From Curtobacterium sp. MCLR17_007 (lineage in GTDB: Bacteria; Actinomycetota; Actinomycetes; Actinomycetales; Microbacteriaceae), in assembly GCF_003234655.2 (NCBI RefSeq), contig NZ_CP126271.1, positions 558,001 through 622,000 of the forward strand: 64,000 bases of DNA, in the 5' to 3' direction. Both the position numbers and the translations under genes were made by a program. The notes under the pieces were generated by a model, which ran no database searches, was not told where the DNA came from, and worked only from the letters and a program-made list of their open reading frames with translations. Of the stretch, positions 17,703-26,266 are shown piece by piece. How positions within the stretch are numbered: position 1 is the stretch's first letter; every line of letters starts with the position of its first letter.

Positions 17703-18028
17703 GCGCCCAGTGTGCCCCGTGCCGCCGACGGAGGCGCGTTCGGGCTGCCGGGAGGTCGGCGGCGGTGACGGTCGCGGTGGCGCGCGCGGCGACGGTTGCG
17801 GTGGCGCGCGTGGCGCGCGTGGCGACGGCGACGGCAGTGGTGGTGCGGGCGGCGGTGGCGGCGGTGCGGGCGGCGGTGGTGCGGGTGCGGGCGGCGGTGG
17901 TGCGGGTGGTTCGTCCTGCGCGCTGACGAATCCGGTTGGCGAAACCCGAGGCCAGCCGACCAGATTCGTCAGCGGCCGATCCGGTTCACGGTTCCCTGCG
18001 GGTCGCAGACCGGATCGGCGGTGCTCGG
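17703..18028. other. 326-base low-complexity spacer with two hairpins
   Basis: No gene. Bases about 17755-17915 are a near-pure G/C/T tract of GGTGGTGCGGGC-type units that would read as Gly-rich on the + strand and Pro/Ala-rich on the - strand. Next come two inverted repeats: CTGACGAATC (17923-17932) with GATTCGTCAG (17963-17972), and GCCGATCCGGT (17975-17985) with ACCGGATCGGC (18009-18019). These follow the stop of the membrane-protein pair on the - strand and probably terminate it. Confidence 0.6.
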
Positions 18029-18631
18029 TCAGGGGCGGGGCGTCAGCGCTTCCGCGGCACGGCGGGCGCGCTCGGCGCGGCCGAGGCGCAGCAGTGTCGC
18101 CGGCAGGTTCGCCCCGTAGATCACCATCAACACCGGCCACAGGGGCGGGGCACCGACGACCGTCAGGCCCGTCGCCGCCAGCAGGCCGCCGCCGATGAGT
18201 GCCGTCCCCCGGGTCAGGTCGAGCGTCACGCCACGGCGGAACAGTGCCGTGTCGACCAGGACGGCCTCGCGGTCCTCGGGCGCGATGGCCGGGGGTCTGG
18301 CACCGACGTACCGCTGGACGGACCACCGTAGCGAGCGCGCGGTGTCGGGACGGACCTCCCGTCCGTTGATCGTGGCGTTCGGGGCGACCGGCGCTGTCAG
18401 ACGACAGCACGCGAAGGCGACCGACCCGACGCCGAGCGACAGCAGCGCGATGACGACCGCCGCGCCGGGTGCGTCGTGCCCGGTCCAGTGGACGGCGGCC
18501 TCGAGCGCGGTCATCACCACGGCGGCGAGGACGGTGCACACGACTGCGATGCCGAACGCACGGCGTGCACGTGCCGGCGACACCACCTCGTGGACGACCT
18601 GCCGGTACGTCTCCCACCCGAGTCGGAACAC
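18029..18631 (-). CDS. Unknown membrane protein, tandem paralogue B
   Basis: A 200-residue protein with a cytoplasmic-looking N terminus (MFRLGWETYRQVVHEV), two hydrophobic segments at about 27-50 and 56-78, a polar middle and two more hydrophobic segments at 140-178. It shares layout and blocks with the gene just upstream on this strand: an LGW opening, a P-x-I-x-P-x-DR-x-x-VL block, and an R-L-GR-x-ERAR end. The 6-base gap implies one transcript. Function unknown; I do not recognise a named family. Confidence 0.65.
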   Translation of the reverse strand: MFRLGWETYRQVVHEVVSPARARRAFGIAVVCTVLAAVVMTALEAAVHWTGHDAPGAAVVIALLSLGVGSVAFACCRLTAPVAPNATINGREVRPDTARSLRWSVQRYVGARPPAIAPEDREAVLVDTALFRRGVTLDLTRGTALIGGGLLAATGLTVVGAPPLWPVLMVIYGANLPATLLRLGRAERARRAAEALTPRP

Positions 18632-18637
18632 CCGCGG

Positions 18638-19315
18638 CTACCGATCGTCGCCGGGCAGGGCGATCTTCGAGCCCGAGCGGGTGCCGGGACGGCCGGGGCG
18701 CACGGAGCGTGCCGCGGTCCGCGCCGGTGCGTCGGGCAGCACCTCGGCCAGGGCCCGGGCACGCTCGACCCGGCCGAGACGGGCGAGGCTGATGACCGTG
18801 CGGACGACGGTCATCCCCGCGACCCACAGGAACAGGAACGACGACCCCGCCCACAGGACGACGCCGGTGAACGACAGGATGACGGCGACCACGACGAGCA
18901 GCCCGCGGTACACCTCGGGCACCAGGGCCGCGCGGATGGCGAGGGCGTCACGCAGCACGTCGTCGCGGTCGGCAGGGTCGATCGTCGGGGCTGCTCCGCG
19001 GCGGAAGTACCGTTCGCTCGGTTCCGGAGCCGTCGACACCGCGCCCCAGTACAGCCGCGTGCCGTCGGCCGTGCTCGGGCGCAGCGGCACGCATGCCGCC
19101 CCGAACACCCCCAGCCCCAGCGCGAGCAGCGCCACGCCGACCGCGTCCGCGCCGTCTCGCAGGTCGGGCCACCCCGCGACGAGCCCGAGCGTCACCAGGA
19201 CGACGACCACGACCACGGCGACGAGCACGCCGACGACGACCGACCGACGACGCCGGTCCGCGGGGACGGCGCCACCGACGTGGTCGCGGAAGACACGCCA
19301 TCCGAGGGAGTACAT
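18638..19315 (-). CDS. Unknown membrane protein, tandem paralogue A
   Basis: A 225-residue paralogue of the following gene, with the same LGW start, paired hydrophobic segments at about 27-48 and 58-78, a polar loop with APTIDPADRDDVLRDALAI, and two more membrane segments before LARLGRVERARALAEVL. A basic 35-residue tail (RPGRPGTRSGSK) is unique to this copy. An AGGAAAGG site before the ATG supports the start. The duplication suggests a hetero-oligomer or functional split, but no role can be assigned. Confidence 0.65.
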   Translation of the reverse strand: MYSLGWRVFRDHVGGAVPADRRRRSVVVGVLVAVVVVVVLVTLGLVAGWPDLRDGADAVGVALLALGLGVFGAACVPLRPSTADGTRLYWGAVSTAPEPSERYFRRGAAPTIDPADRDDVLRDALAIRAALVPEVYRGLLVVVAVILSFTGVVLWAGSSFLFLWVAGMTVVRTVISLARLGRVERARALAEVLPDAPARTAARSVRPGRPGTRSGSKIALPGDDR

Positions 19316-19436
19316 GGGCCTTTCCTACTCGGCCCCGGCTCGGACACGCCCGACGTGCCCGCAGCGGCGGCACCGACCACCGCACGGCACCGGGCTGGAT
19401 CAGCGATCGTCCAGGCAGGGGCGCTCATCTGCTGCC

Positions 19437-19862
<426 letters not shown>

Positions 19863-19875
19863 CACGCTGGGCGTC

Positions 19876-20259
19876 ATGAACCCCTCGGACCGTTGCCCCT
19901 GCCTGAGCGGCAACCCCTACGGCGAGTGCTGCGGTCCCCTGCACGCCGGGGCCGCAGCTCCGACCGCGGAACGGCTCATGCGGTCGCGCTTCTCCGCCTT
20001 CGCGCTGGGGCTGCCCGAGTACGTGCTGTCGTCGTGGCACCCGAGCACCCGGCCGAGCTCGCTCGAACTCGACGCCGACCAGCGCTGGACACGGCTCGAC
20101 GTGCTGTCGACCCAGGCCGGAGGCCCGTTCGACTCCCGGGGCACGGTCGCCTTCCGCGCGTGGTGGCGGACCGACACCGAGCGTGGCACGCTCGAGGAGA
20201 CGAGCGACTTCGTGCGCGAGCAGGGCCGCTGGTCCTACCTGGACGGGGTCGTCAGCTGA
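19876..20259 (+). CDS. YchJ-like SEC-C motif protein
   Basis: A 127-residue protein opening DRCPCLSGNPYGECCGPLH, the zinc-binding C-P-C-x-S/G-x8-C-C motif of YchJ/SEC-C proteins. The rest (TAERLMRSRFSAFALG, WHPSTRPSSLELD, FRAWWR) matches the YchJ NTF2-like domain found in small zinc proteins of unknown function. It lies 13 bases after ohr and 8 bases before the SDR gene, so the three are probably co-transcribed. Role unknown; the SEC-C motif may bind protein partners. Confidence 0.85.
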   Translation: MNPSDRCPCLSGNPYGECCGPLHAGAAAPTAERLMRSRFSAFALGLPEYVLSSWHPSTRPSSLELDADQRWTRLDVLSTQAGGPFDSRGTVAFRAWWRTDTERGTLEETSDFVREQGRWSYLDGVVS

Positions 20260-20267
20260 GGAGTCCC

Positions 20268-21218
20268 ATGCCCCGCGACATCACCACGTTCGGCGCCCGC
20301 ACGACGGCCGCCGAGGTCCTCGACGGCATCGACCTGACCGGCCGCACCGCGATCGTCACCGGCGCCGCGTCGGGCATCGGCGTCGAGACGGCCCGGGCGC
20401 TCGCCGGGGCCGGAGCCGCCGTGACGATGGCCGTCCGCGACGTCGACGCCGGCCGCCGGGTCGCAGCCGACATCGCGGAGTCGACCGGGCGTCCGGCACC
20501 GACGGTCCTCGAGCTGCACCTGGACCGCCCGGCCTCGGTCGACGCGTTCACCGCCGCGTGGGACGGCCCGCTCGACGTGCTGATCGCCAACGCCGGCATC
20601 ATGGACGCTCCCGAGACGTACACGCCCGCCGGGTGGGAGTCGCAGTTCGCCACGAACCACCTCGGGCACTTCGCCCTGGCGCTCGGGCTGCACGACGCCC
20701 TGGCGGCAGCGGGGTCGGCGCGCATCGTCGCCGTGTCGTCGAGCGGGCACGGCTCGTCGCCCGTCGTGTTCGACGACCTGTTCTTCCGGCGCCGCCCGTA
20801 CGAGCCCGGGCTGGCCTACGCCCAGTCGAAGACCGCGAACGCCCTGTTCGCCGTCGGGGTGGGCCTGCGCTGGGCCGACGACGGCATCACCGCGAACTCC
20901 TGCATGCCCGGCGGCATCTGGACCGGCCTGCAGAAGCACTGGGACCCGGACGTCCTGGCGGCCACCAAGGTCGCGGCGGCGGACCTCGTCAAGACCCCCG
21001 CGCAGGGAGCGGCGACCTCCGTGCTGCTCGCCACGGCACCCGAGCTCGCCGACGTCAGCGGGAAGTACTTCGAGGACTGCCACGAGTCGGCCGTGGTCGA
21101 TGCCGTGCAGGACGGCCTGTACGGGGTGCTGCCCTGGGCGCTCGACACCCGCGACGCCGACCGTCTGTGGGACGTGTCCGTCGCGCTGCTCGACGCCGAG
21201 GCCCGCAGCCGCGGGTAG
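20268..21218 (+). CDS. Short-chain dehydrogenase/reductase
   Basis: A 316-residue classical SDR. The cofactor motif TGAASGIG is at 31-38, NAG at 108-110, catalytic Ser in VAVSSSG near 158, and Y184-A-Q-S-K188 completes the triad. The overall form resembles retinol-dehydrogenase/protochlorophyllide-reductase-like SDRs common in bacteria. NADP is likely because of the R in AVRDVDAGRR after beta-2. Substrate unknown. GAGGAG just upstream sets ATG 20268, 8 bases after the YchJ-like stop. It ends 16 bases from the convergent aroE-like gene. Confidence 0.88.
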   Translation: MPRDITTFGARTTAAEVLDGIDLTGRTAIVTGAASGIGVETARALAGAGAAVTMAVRDVDAGRRVAADIAESTGRPAPTVLELHLDRPASVDAFTAAWDGPLDVLIANAGIMDAPETYTPAGWESQFATNHLGHFALALGLHDALAAAGSARIVAVSSSGHGSSPVVFDDLFFRRRPYEPGLAYAQSKTANALFAVGVGLRWADDGITANSCMPGGIWTGLQKHWDPDVLAATKVAAADLVKTPAQGAATSVLLATAPELADVSGKYFEDCHESAVVDAVQDGLYGVLPWALDTRDADRLWDVSVALLDAEARSRG

Positions 21219-21234
21219 CTGCGGCCAGCTGCGA

Positions 21235-22110
21235 CTACCCGCCGATCGTCTCCGGCAGGCGCACCGCGGCGCGCATCGCCCGGCGCACGGCCGCCTCGTC
21301 CGGCAGCAGCTCGTCGTCGTCCCCGGTCAGGAAGAACCGGATCTGCCCGATCGCCTGCTCGGTCAACATGTCGAGCCCGTTCAGCACCCGGCCTCCGGCA
21401 GCCGACCACCGACTCGACGCCGCCGTCGGCCACGGCTCGTAGGCCACGTCGAACAGCACGGCGTCCGGCCCGCTCGGCACGAGGTGCAGGTCGTCGGCAG
21501 CGCCACCGGGGAGCGTCGACACGACGAACCCGAGCGGGCCGGCCTGGTCGAGCTCGGCCAGGGGGTGCACCTCGATCGTCACCCCGAGCCGTGTCGCCAG
21601 GGTCACCAGGTCACCGGCGCGCGCGGTGTCCCGGACGAAGACCCGGACCAGCGAGGCCCCGAGTCGCAGCGACGCCGTCAGGGCGCTCGCCGCGGTGGCT
21701 CCGCCGCCCAGGATCGTGGCCTCGCCGGGGACGTGCCCGAGTGCGGCGACGGGACGGACCAGTCCCTCGACGTCGGTGTTCGCGCCCCACCGCAGCACCC
21801 GGTCGCCTGAGGTCCGGAACGCCATCGTGTTCGCGACGCCGAGTTCGTCGACCAGCGGTGTCGTCCGGTCGAGCAGGGGCAGCACCTCGCGCTTGAGCGG
21901 CATGGTCAGGCTGAGCCCGCGCTGCTCCGGGCCGAGCGCCGCGACGAACGCGTCGAGCCCGCCGGAGGCGACCTCGTGCCGGTCGTAGGTGAAGGGCAGG
22001 CCGAGCACCTCGTACGCCGCCAGGTGCAGCGTGGGGGAGAGGGAGTGCGTGATCGGGGAGCCGAGCACGGACAGGGCAGTGCGCTCCGGGTCGTGCCAGG
22101 TGGGGGTCAC
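21235..22110 (-). CDS. aroE: Shikimate dehydrogenase family protein
   Basis: A 291-residue enzyme that should reduce 3-dehydroshikimate to shikimate with NADPH. The substrate site is intact: GSPITHSLSPTLH at 17-29, catalytic K73 in LTMPLKRE, N94 and D113 (GANTDVEG). The glycine-rich ILGGGATA near 133-140 binds NADP, and a LNGLDMLTEQA block is at the C terminus. It could be a paralogue with another quinate/shikimate preference. Transcription diverges from the siderophore-binding gene 58 bases away; the iron box there could affect both. A chorismate mutase of the same pathway is at 23.8 kb. Confidence 0.88.
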   Translation of the reverse strand: MTPTWHDPERTALSVLGSPITHSLSPTLHLAAYEVLGLPFTYDRHEVASGGLDAFVAALGPEQRGLSLTMPLKREVLPLLDRTTPLVDELGVANTMAFRTSGDRVLRWGANTDVEGLVRPVAALGHVPGEATILGGGATAASALTASLRLGASLVRVFVRDTARAGDLVTLATRLGVTIEVHPLAELDQAGPLGFVVSTLPGGAADDLHLVPSGPDAVLFDVAYEPWPTAASSRWSAAGGRVLNGLDMLTEQAIGQIRFFLTGDDDELLPDEAAVRRAMRAAVRLPETIGG

Positions 22111-22149
22111 GGTCTGTGAGCATAGTCAGCCCGGCTCGGCGTCAGGTGC

Positions 22150-22168
22150 TTAGGGTAGCCTTACCTCT
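22150..22168. promoter_or_regulatory. DtxR/IdeR iron box overlapping a leaderless promoter
   Basis: TTAGGGTAGCCTTACCTCT matches 15 of the 19 bases of the DtxR-family consensus TTAGGTTAGSCTAACCTAA. It ends directly before GTG 22169. TAGCCT at 22156-22161 inside the box is a good -10 element seven bases before the GTG, so an Fe-loaded repressor here would block the polymerase at a leaderless start. Confidence 0.75.
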
Positions 22169-23182
22169 GTGATCCGATCCTCCCTCCCCAAGCAGCGCCT
22201 CCGCCGCGTGCTCGCAGCAGCCGGCGCCGTCGTGGCCGCCTCGCTCGTCCTCGCCGGGTGCTCCTCCGGTTCGACGACCGCGCAGTCGACCTCGACCGCC
22301 TCCGGCGACGGCGCCTTCCCGGTGTCCATCACGACCGGCCTCGGCACCACGACCATCGAGTCGCAGCCCAAGCGCGTCGTCGCCCTCGGCTGGGGCGACG
22401 CCGAGACGGCACTCGAGCTCGGCGTGCAGCCTGTCGGCGCGAGCGACTGGCTGGCGTTCGGTGGCGACGGCGTCGGGCCGTGGCTCAAGGACGCCTACAC
22501 GAAGTCGCCCAAGATCATCAACACGCTCGAGCCCAGCTACGAGGACATCCTCAAGCTCAAGCCGGACCTGATCCTCGACGTCAAGTCCTCGGGCGACAAG
22601 GACCGCTACAGCAAGCTCTCCGCGATCGCGCCGACCGTGGCCATCCCGAAGGGCGGCGAGAACTACCTCGCCACCACGAAGCAGCAGACCACGATGATCG
22701 CCGAGGCGCTCGGGAAGGTCACCGAGGGCAAGAAGCTGCTGTCCGGGGTCGACGACGCCTACGCCGCAGCACGCAAGGCGCACCCCGAGTTCGACGGCAA
22801 GACCGCCGTCATCGGGGCCTACACGTCCGAGGGCTTCGGCGCCTACGCCTCGGCCGACAGCCGCGCGCAGTTCATGCAGCAGCTCGGGTTCACCATCCCC
22901 GAGAAGATCGACCAAGAAGCCGGCAAGCAGTTCTCGGTGTCGCTGTCGAACGAGAACCTCGACCTGCTGAACGCCGACCTGACGGTGATCCTGCCGATCT
23001 ACGTCGAGGCCTCGGCCGCCGAGAACGACCCGCTGTTCCAGAAGGTGCCGTCGGTCCAGGCCGGCCATTCCATCGTCGTCGACGACAAGGACGTGTCCTC
23101 GGCGTTCTCGATGGGCACCACCGCGGCGATCGAGTGGGCGCTCAAGCGCCTGCCCGACGAGTTCGCGGCGAAGCTCGGCTGA
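22169..23182 (+). CDS. Iron-siderophore ABC substrate-binding lipoprotein
   Basis: A 337-residue secreted lipoprotein. Basic N terminus, hydrophobic h-region and lipobox LAGC put the lipidated Cys near residue 31, followed by a Ser/Thr linker. The mature part is a class III periplasmic-binding fold: PKRVVALGWGDAETALELGVQPVGAS, YEDILKLKPDLILD and a long inter-lobe helix. This is the FepB/FecB type that delivers ferric siderophores to an ABC permease. The permease and ATPase are not adjacent. The DtxR/IdeR box directly before the GTG start predicts iron repression and strongly supports the assignment. Confidence 0.9.
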   Translation: MIRSSLPKQRLRRVLAAAGAVVAASLVLAGCSSGSTTAQSTSTASGDGAFPVSITTGLGTTTIESQPKRVVALGWGDAETALELGVQPVGASDWLAFGGDGVGPWLKDAYTKSPKIINTLEPSYEDILKLKPDLILDVKSSGDKDRYSKLSAIAPTVAIPKGGENYLATTKQQTTMIAEALGKVTEGKKLLSGVDDAYAAARKAHPEFDGKTAVIGAYTSEGFGAYASADSRAQFMQQLGFTIPEKIDQEAGKQFSVSLSNENLDLLNADLTVILPIYVEASAAENDPLFQKVPSVQAGHSIVVDDKDVSSAFSMGTTAAIEWALKRLPDEFAAKLG

Positions 23183-23199
23183 GCCGCCTCGATCCGCTG

Positions 23200-23280
23200 A
23201 ACGGCCTGGAGGCCCGGATCACCACCCACGGGCCGGTTGCGGTCCGCCGGGGGTGCACCGGGCCTCCAGTGCGTTCCGGC
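23200..23280. terminator. Imperfect hairpin of the GGAGGCCCGG family
   Basis: AACGGCCTGGAGGCCCGG near 23198-23215 pairs with CCGGGCCTCCAGTGCGTT near 23260-23277, with a long internal loop of about 45 bases. It lies between the convergent siderophore-binding and DUF1304 genes. It looks like a diverged copy of the hairpins at 16.8, 37.0 and 51.7 kb. Confidence 0.6.
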
Positions 23281-23311
23281 GACCACGTCGCCAGCCGACG
23301 CGTCGGTCGGA

Positions 23312-23725
23312 TCAGACGCCGAAGGTCGAGCCCAGGAAGGCGAAGAGCAGCGCGATGAGCGGGAACGAGCCCTGGATCAGCGCCGTGCTGAGGTACCGAC
23401 GGCCCGTGCCGACGAGCACCACGGCTGCGGCGAGCATGCTCGCCGTGCCGAAGACGATGAGCGGCCAGCCCGTCCCACCGTTGCCCGCGAAGGCGAGCAC
23501 CACACCGAGGAAGGTGCCGATCGCCAGGAACAGGTTGTAGAAGCCCTGGTTGAAGGCGAGCGAGCGGGTGGCGCGCGCTTCGGCGTCGGAGGCGATGCCG
23601 AAGGTCTTGCGGACGCGGGGGCTCGTCCAGGCGATCGACTCCATGAAGAAGATGTAGACGTGGAGCAGTCCGGCGAGGATCGCGAACACGCAGGAGAGGA
23701 CGAGGAGGACCGACATGGACCCCAT
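23312..23725 (-). CDS. DUF1304 family membrane protein
   Basis: A 137-residue protein with four hydrophobic helices, matching the size and topology of DUF1304. Landmarks are the HVYIFFMESIAW block in helix 1-2, TFGI, and AFNQGFYNLFLA in helix 2-3. The function of the family is not established. ATG 23725 (MGSMSV) has a weak GGGAAG site; ATG 23716 is an alternative. It is convergent with the siderophore-binding gene and separated from chorismate mutase by a divergent 69-base spacer. Confidence 0.82.
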   Translation of the reverse strand: MGSMSVLLVLSCVFAILAGLLHVYIFFMESIAWTSPRVRKTFGIASDAEARATRSLAFNQGFYNLFLAIGTFLGVVLAFAGNGGTGWPLIVFGTASMLAAAVVLVGTGRRYLSTALIQGSFPLIALLFAFLGSTFGV

Positions 23726-23794
23726 CTTCCCATCGACGGCGGTGCCGGTCGTAACCCTCGGGTGGCGCCGCTCGAGCGCCGTTAGGCTCGGCGC

Positions 23795-24100
23795 ATGAGC
23801 GAGTACGACGACGCGGCCGTGGCGGAGCTGCAGAGCATCCGGCAGAGCATCGACAACATCGACGCCGCGGTGATCCACATGCTCGCAGAGCGCTTCAAGT
23901 ACACGCAGCGGGTGGGGTACCTCAAGGCCAGTGCGGGCATGCCGCCGGCCGACCCGGCACGCGAGCAGGTGCAGGTCTCGCGGCTGCGGTCGCTCGCGGC
24001 GGAGTCACACCTGGACCCGGCGTTCGCGGAGAAGTTCCTGAACTTCATCGTCGCCGAGGTCATCCACCACCACGAGCAGATCGCCGAGGGCGAGGCGTGA
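23795..24100 (+). CDS. Chorismate mutase, AroQ class
   Basis: A 101-residue all-alpha enzyme converting chorismate to prephenate for Phe/Tyr synthesis. The AroQ active-site residues are visible: R16 in QSIRQSIDNID, R33 in LAERF, K44 in VGYLK, with a helical C terminus (FLNFIVAEVIHHHEQI). TAGGCT at 23783-23788, six bases before the ATG, indicates a leaderless transcript and fixes the start. The stop overlaps the next gene (GTGA), which encodes a lactonase with no obvious link to aromatic synthesis. Confidence 0.9.
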   Translation: MSEYDDAAVAELQSIRQSIDNIDAAVIHMLAERFKYTQRVGYLKASAGMPPADPAREQVQVSRLRSLAAESHLDPAFAEKFLNFIVAEVIHHHEQIAEGEA

Positions 24101-25230
24101 GCACTGCGCCGTCCGGTGCTGCGTCCGATGCGGTGCCGGCGGTGCCGGCGTTGCCCGCGCTGCCTGCGCTGGCCGCGTTGCCTGCATTGCTCGTGGGGTC
24201 CTACACCGCGACGGGGGGCGGGAACGCGACCGGGATATCCCTCGTCGAGGACGGCGTCGCGTCGACCGTCGCCGTGATGGACGACCCGTCGTTCCTGGCG
24301 GTCGCGGGTGACCGCGTGTACGCCGTGTCCGAGGTCGTCGACGGCAGCGTGCAGGCCTTCCGCCGGAACGGGGCCGCGCTCGAGCACCTGTGGACCGCCG
24401 CTGCCGGGGGTGATGCGCCGTGCCACGTCCGGGTCGACCCGGACGGGGTGCTGGTGCTGACGAACTACACGTCGGGGACCGTCACCGCGGTGGACCTGGT
24501 CGCGGCGGAGGCGTTCGCGGCGTCGGCGGGGCCGGGGGACGCGCTCGTGGTGCCGGATGCCGCGTCGTCGACCGAGGTCCTGCCGGACGTGACGGGCCCT
24601 GATGCCGACCGGCAGGACGGGCCGCATGCGCACCAGTCCATCGCGACGCCAGAGGCCACGATCCTGGTGGCGGACCTGGGCGGGGACGCGCTCCACGAGT
24701 TCTCGGTGGGTGGTGCTGGTGCTGACGCCGGTGCCGGTGCCGGTGCTGATGACTCGTCGTCGCTCGTGCTGGTCCGGGTCCACCACGTGGCGCCTGGGGC
24801 AGGGCCGAGGCACATGGCCTGGTTCGACGGGGACCTGTTCGTCGCCGGGGAACTCGACGGGCACGTCCACCGGCTGCGCCGTGACGAGAGCGGGTCGCTC
24901 CGCACCGTGGCCTCGGTGTCGACGGGGGCGGGCGAGTCCCTGCTGAGCCACATCGAGGTCGACGACTCCGGGCTGGTGTACGTCGCGGTGCGGGGCCGGG
25001 ACGTCATCGTGGTGCTCGACGCCTTGGACGGACAGTTGGCGGTCGTCGGGTCGGCGTCGTCGGGTGGTGTCTGGCCGCGGCACTTCGCCCGGGTGCCCGG
25101 GTTCGTCCTGGTGGCGAACGAGCGGTCCGACGCGATCGCGGTGTTGCCCGTGGGGCCGGACGGGGTTCCGGGGGAGTCCGTCGGGCAGATCGCCGTCGGC
25201 ACGCCGACGTGCGTGGTGCCGGTCGGCTAG
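24097..25230 (+). CDS. Lactonase family beta-propeller (YbhE/6-PGL-like)
   Basis: A 377-residue protein of the seven-bladed lactonase family that includes 6-phosphogluconolactonase YbhE and muconate-lactonizing relatives. Recognisable blocks: LLVGSYT, GDAPCHVRVDPDG, DGPHAHQSI, GPRHMAW, and WPRHFARVPGFVLVANERSDAIAVL near the end. Residues 14-31 form an odd PALPALPALAALPALL run and residues near 205-220 a Gly/Ala/Asp repeat, both from short DNA repeats. The GTG start overlaps the chorismate mutase stop by four bases, so expression is coupled. Substrate uncertain. Confidence 0.82.
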   Translation: MSTAPSGAASDAVPAVPALPALPALAALPALLVGSYTATGGGNATGISLVEDGVASTVAVMDDPSFLAVAGDRVYAVSEVVDGSVQAFRRNGAALEHLWTAAAGGDAPCHVRVDPDGVLVLTNYTSGTVTAVDLVAAEAFAASAGPGDALVVPDAASSTEVLPDVTGPDADRQDGPHAHQSIATPEATILVADLGGDALHEFSVGGAGADAGAGAGADDSSSLVLVRVHHVAPGAGPRHMAWFDGDLFVAGELDGHVHRLRRDESGSLRTVASVSTGAGESLLSHIEVDDSGLVYVAVRGRDVIVVLDALDGQLAVVGSASSGGVWPRHFARVPGFVLVANERSDAIAVLPVGPDGVPGESVGQIAVGTPTCVVPVG

Positions 25231-25249
25231 AGCTGCCGGGGGGCATGCG

Positions 25250-25309
25250 CCGGGCTGGTGCTGGCCGGGCTGGTGCTGGCCAGGCTGGTGCCGGTCGGGC
25301 TGGTGCCGG
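25250..25309. repeat. Four 15-base tandem repeats at a convergent junction
   Basis: Units CCGGGCTGGTGCTGG, the same again, CCAGGCTGGTGCCGG and TCGGGCTGGTGCCGG lie head to tail between the stop of the lactonase (25230) and the stop of the convergent dehydrogenase (25320). No hairpin terminator is obvious, so the array is the main feature of this junction. Confidence 0.7.
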
Positions 25310-25319
25310 TCGGACCGGG

Positions 25320-26255
25320 TCAGGTCTGGATCAGGTTCTCGAAGGGGCGACCCTCGGCAAGGGCCGACACCTGCCGCCGCATCAGCTCGATCGACCGCGG
25401 CACGCTGAGGTCGGTGTTGCCACCGACGTGCGGCGTGAGCACGGTGTTCGGCGTCGTCCACAGCGGGTGCCCGGGCGGCAGCGGCTCGGGGTCCGTGACG
25501 TCGAGCCCGGCCGAGAGCCGCCCAGCGAGTAGCTCGGCCACCAGGGCATCGGTGTCGACGACCTTGCCGCGCGCGACGTTCACCACGAGGGCACCGTCCG
25601 GCAGCGCCGCGAGCAGCGCCGCGTCGACCAGGTGTTCGGTCTCGTCGGTGAGCGGGGCGATGAGGACGAGGACGTCGGTGCTGCGGGCGAGTTCGGGCAG
25701 CTCGTCGAACGCGTGCACCTGGCGGCCGTCCTGCTCGCGAGCGGTCCTGGCGACGACGGTGACATCGGTCCGGAACGCTTCGAAGCGCGTCGCGATGGCG
25801 CCTCCGATCGCGCCGTAGCCGACCACGGTCACCCGACGGTCGGCCAGGGACCGGGTCTTCCGGACGTCCCAGACCTGGTTCGTCCGGTCGATCTGGAACT
25901 GGCCGATCTCGCGCAGCGCCGTGAGTGCGAGACCGACGGCGAGCTCGGCGGTCTCGTCGTCGTGGATGCCCCGGCCGTTCGCCAGTTGCGCGTGCGCGGG
26001 GACGTGCGGCACCGCGTGCTCGTACCCGGCACTCGGCAGCTGCAGGAGTCGCAGGTTCGGCAGGTCGTGCACGTACTGCCACCGGTGGCGTCCCTGGAAG
26101 TAGAACGGCAGCAGCGTGATCGCGATGTCGTTCGGCCGCTCGTGCGGCTCTTCGAGGTCCCACACCTCGAGCTCGACGCCGTCCGGCACGGGGCCGAACC
26201 GGTCGACGAGTTCGGCGAACGGCAGGGTGACGACGGTACGGGGGTTCGCGCTCAC
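25320..26255 (-). CDS. D-2-hydroxyacid dehydrogenase
   Basis: A 311-residue NAD-dependent enzyme. The cofactor motif VVGYGAIGGAIATRFEAF is in the middle. The catalytic set is present: Arg in VVNVARGKVVD, Glu in LDVTDPEPLP, and His in VLTPHVGG. The ADETAELAVG-like helix (DDETAELAVGLALTAL) is typical of the family. Substrate may be phosphoglycerate, glyoxylate or another 2-ketoacid; short length and lack of an ACT domain argue against SerA. GTG 26255 is 11 bases after the purL stop, so it is the last gene of a purSQL unit, an arrangement whose purpose is unclear. Confidence 0.85.
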   Translation of the reverse strand: MSANPRTVVTLPFAELVDRFGPVPDGVELEVWDLEEPHERPNDIAITLLPFYFQGRHRWQYVHDLPNLRLLQLPSAGYEHAVPHVPAHAQLANGRGIHDDETAELAVGLALTALREIGQFQIDRTNQVWDVRKTRSLADRRVTVVGYGAIGGAIATRFEAFRTDVTVVARTAREQDGRQVHAFDELPELARSTDVLVLIAPLTDETEHLVDAALLAALPDGALVVNVARGKVVDTDALVAELLAGRLSAGLDVTDPEPLPPGHPLWTTPNTVLTPHVGGNTDLSVPRSIELMRRQVSALAEGRPFENLIQT

Positions 26256-26266
26256 GACGTCCGGCC

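Noticed and set aside
17703..18854. N-terminal proline-rich extension of the SRAP protein
   Set aside because: The catalytic cysteine must be residue 2 after MCGRF, so the protein has to begin at 17702. The extension is a low-complexity tract and overlaps the membrane-protein genes.
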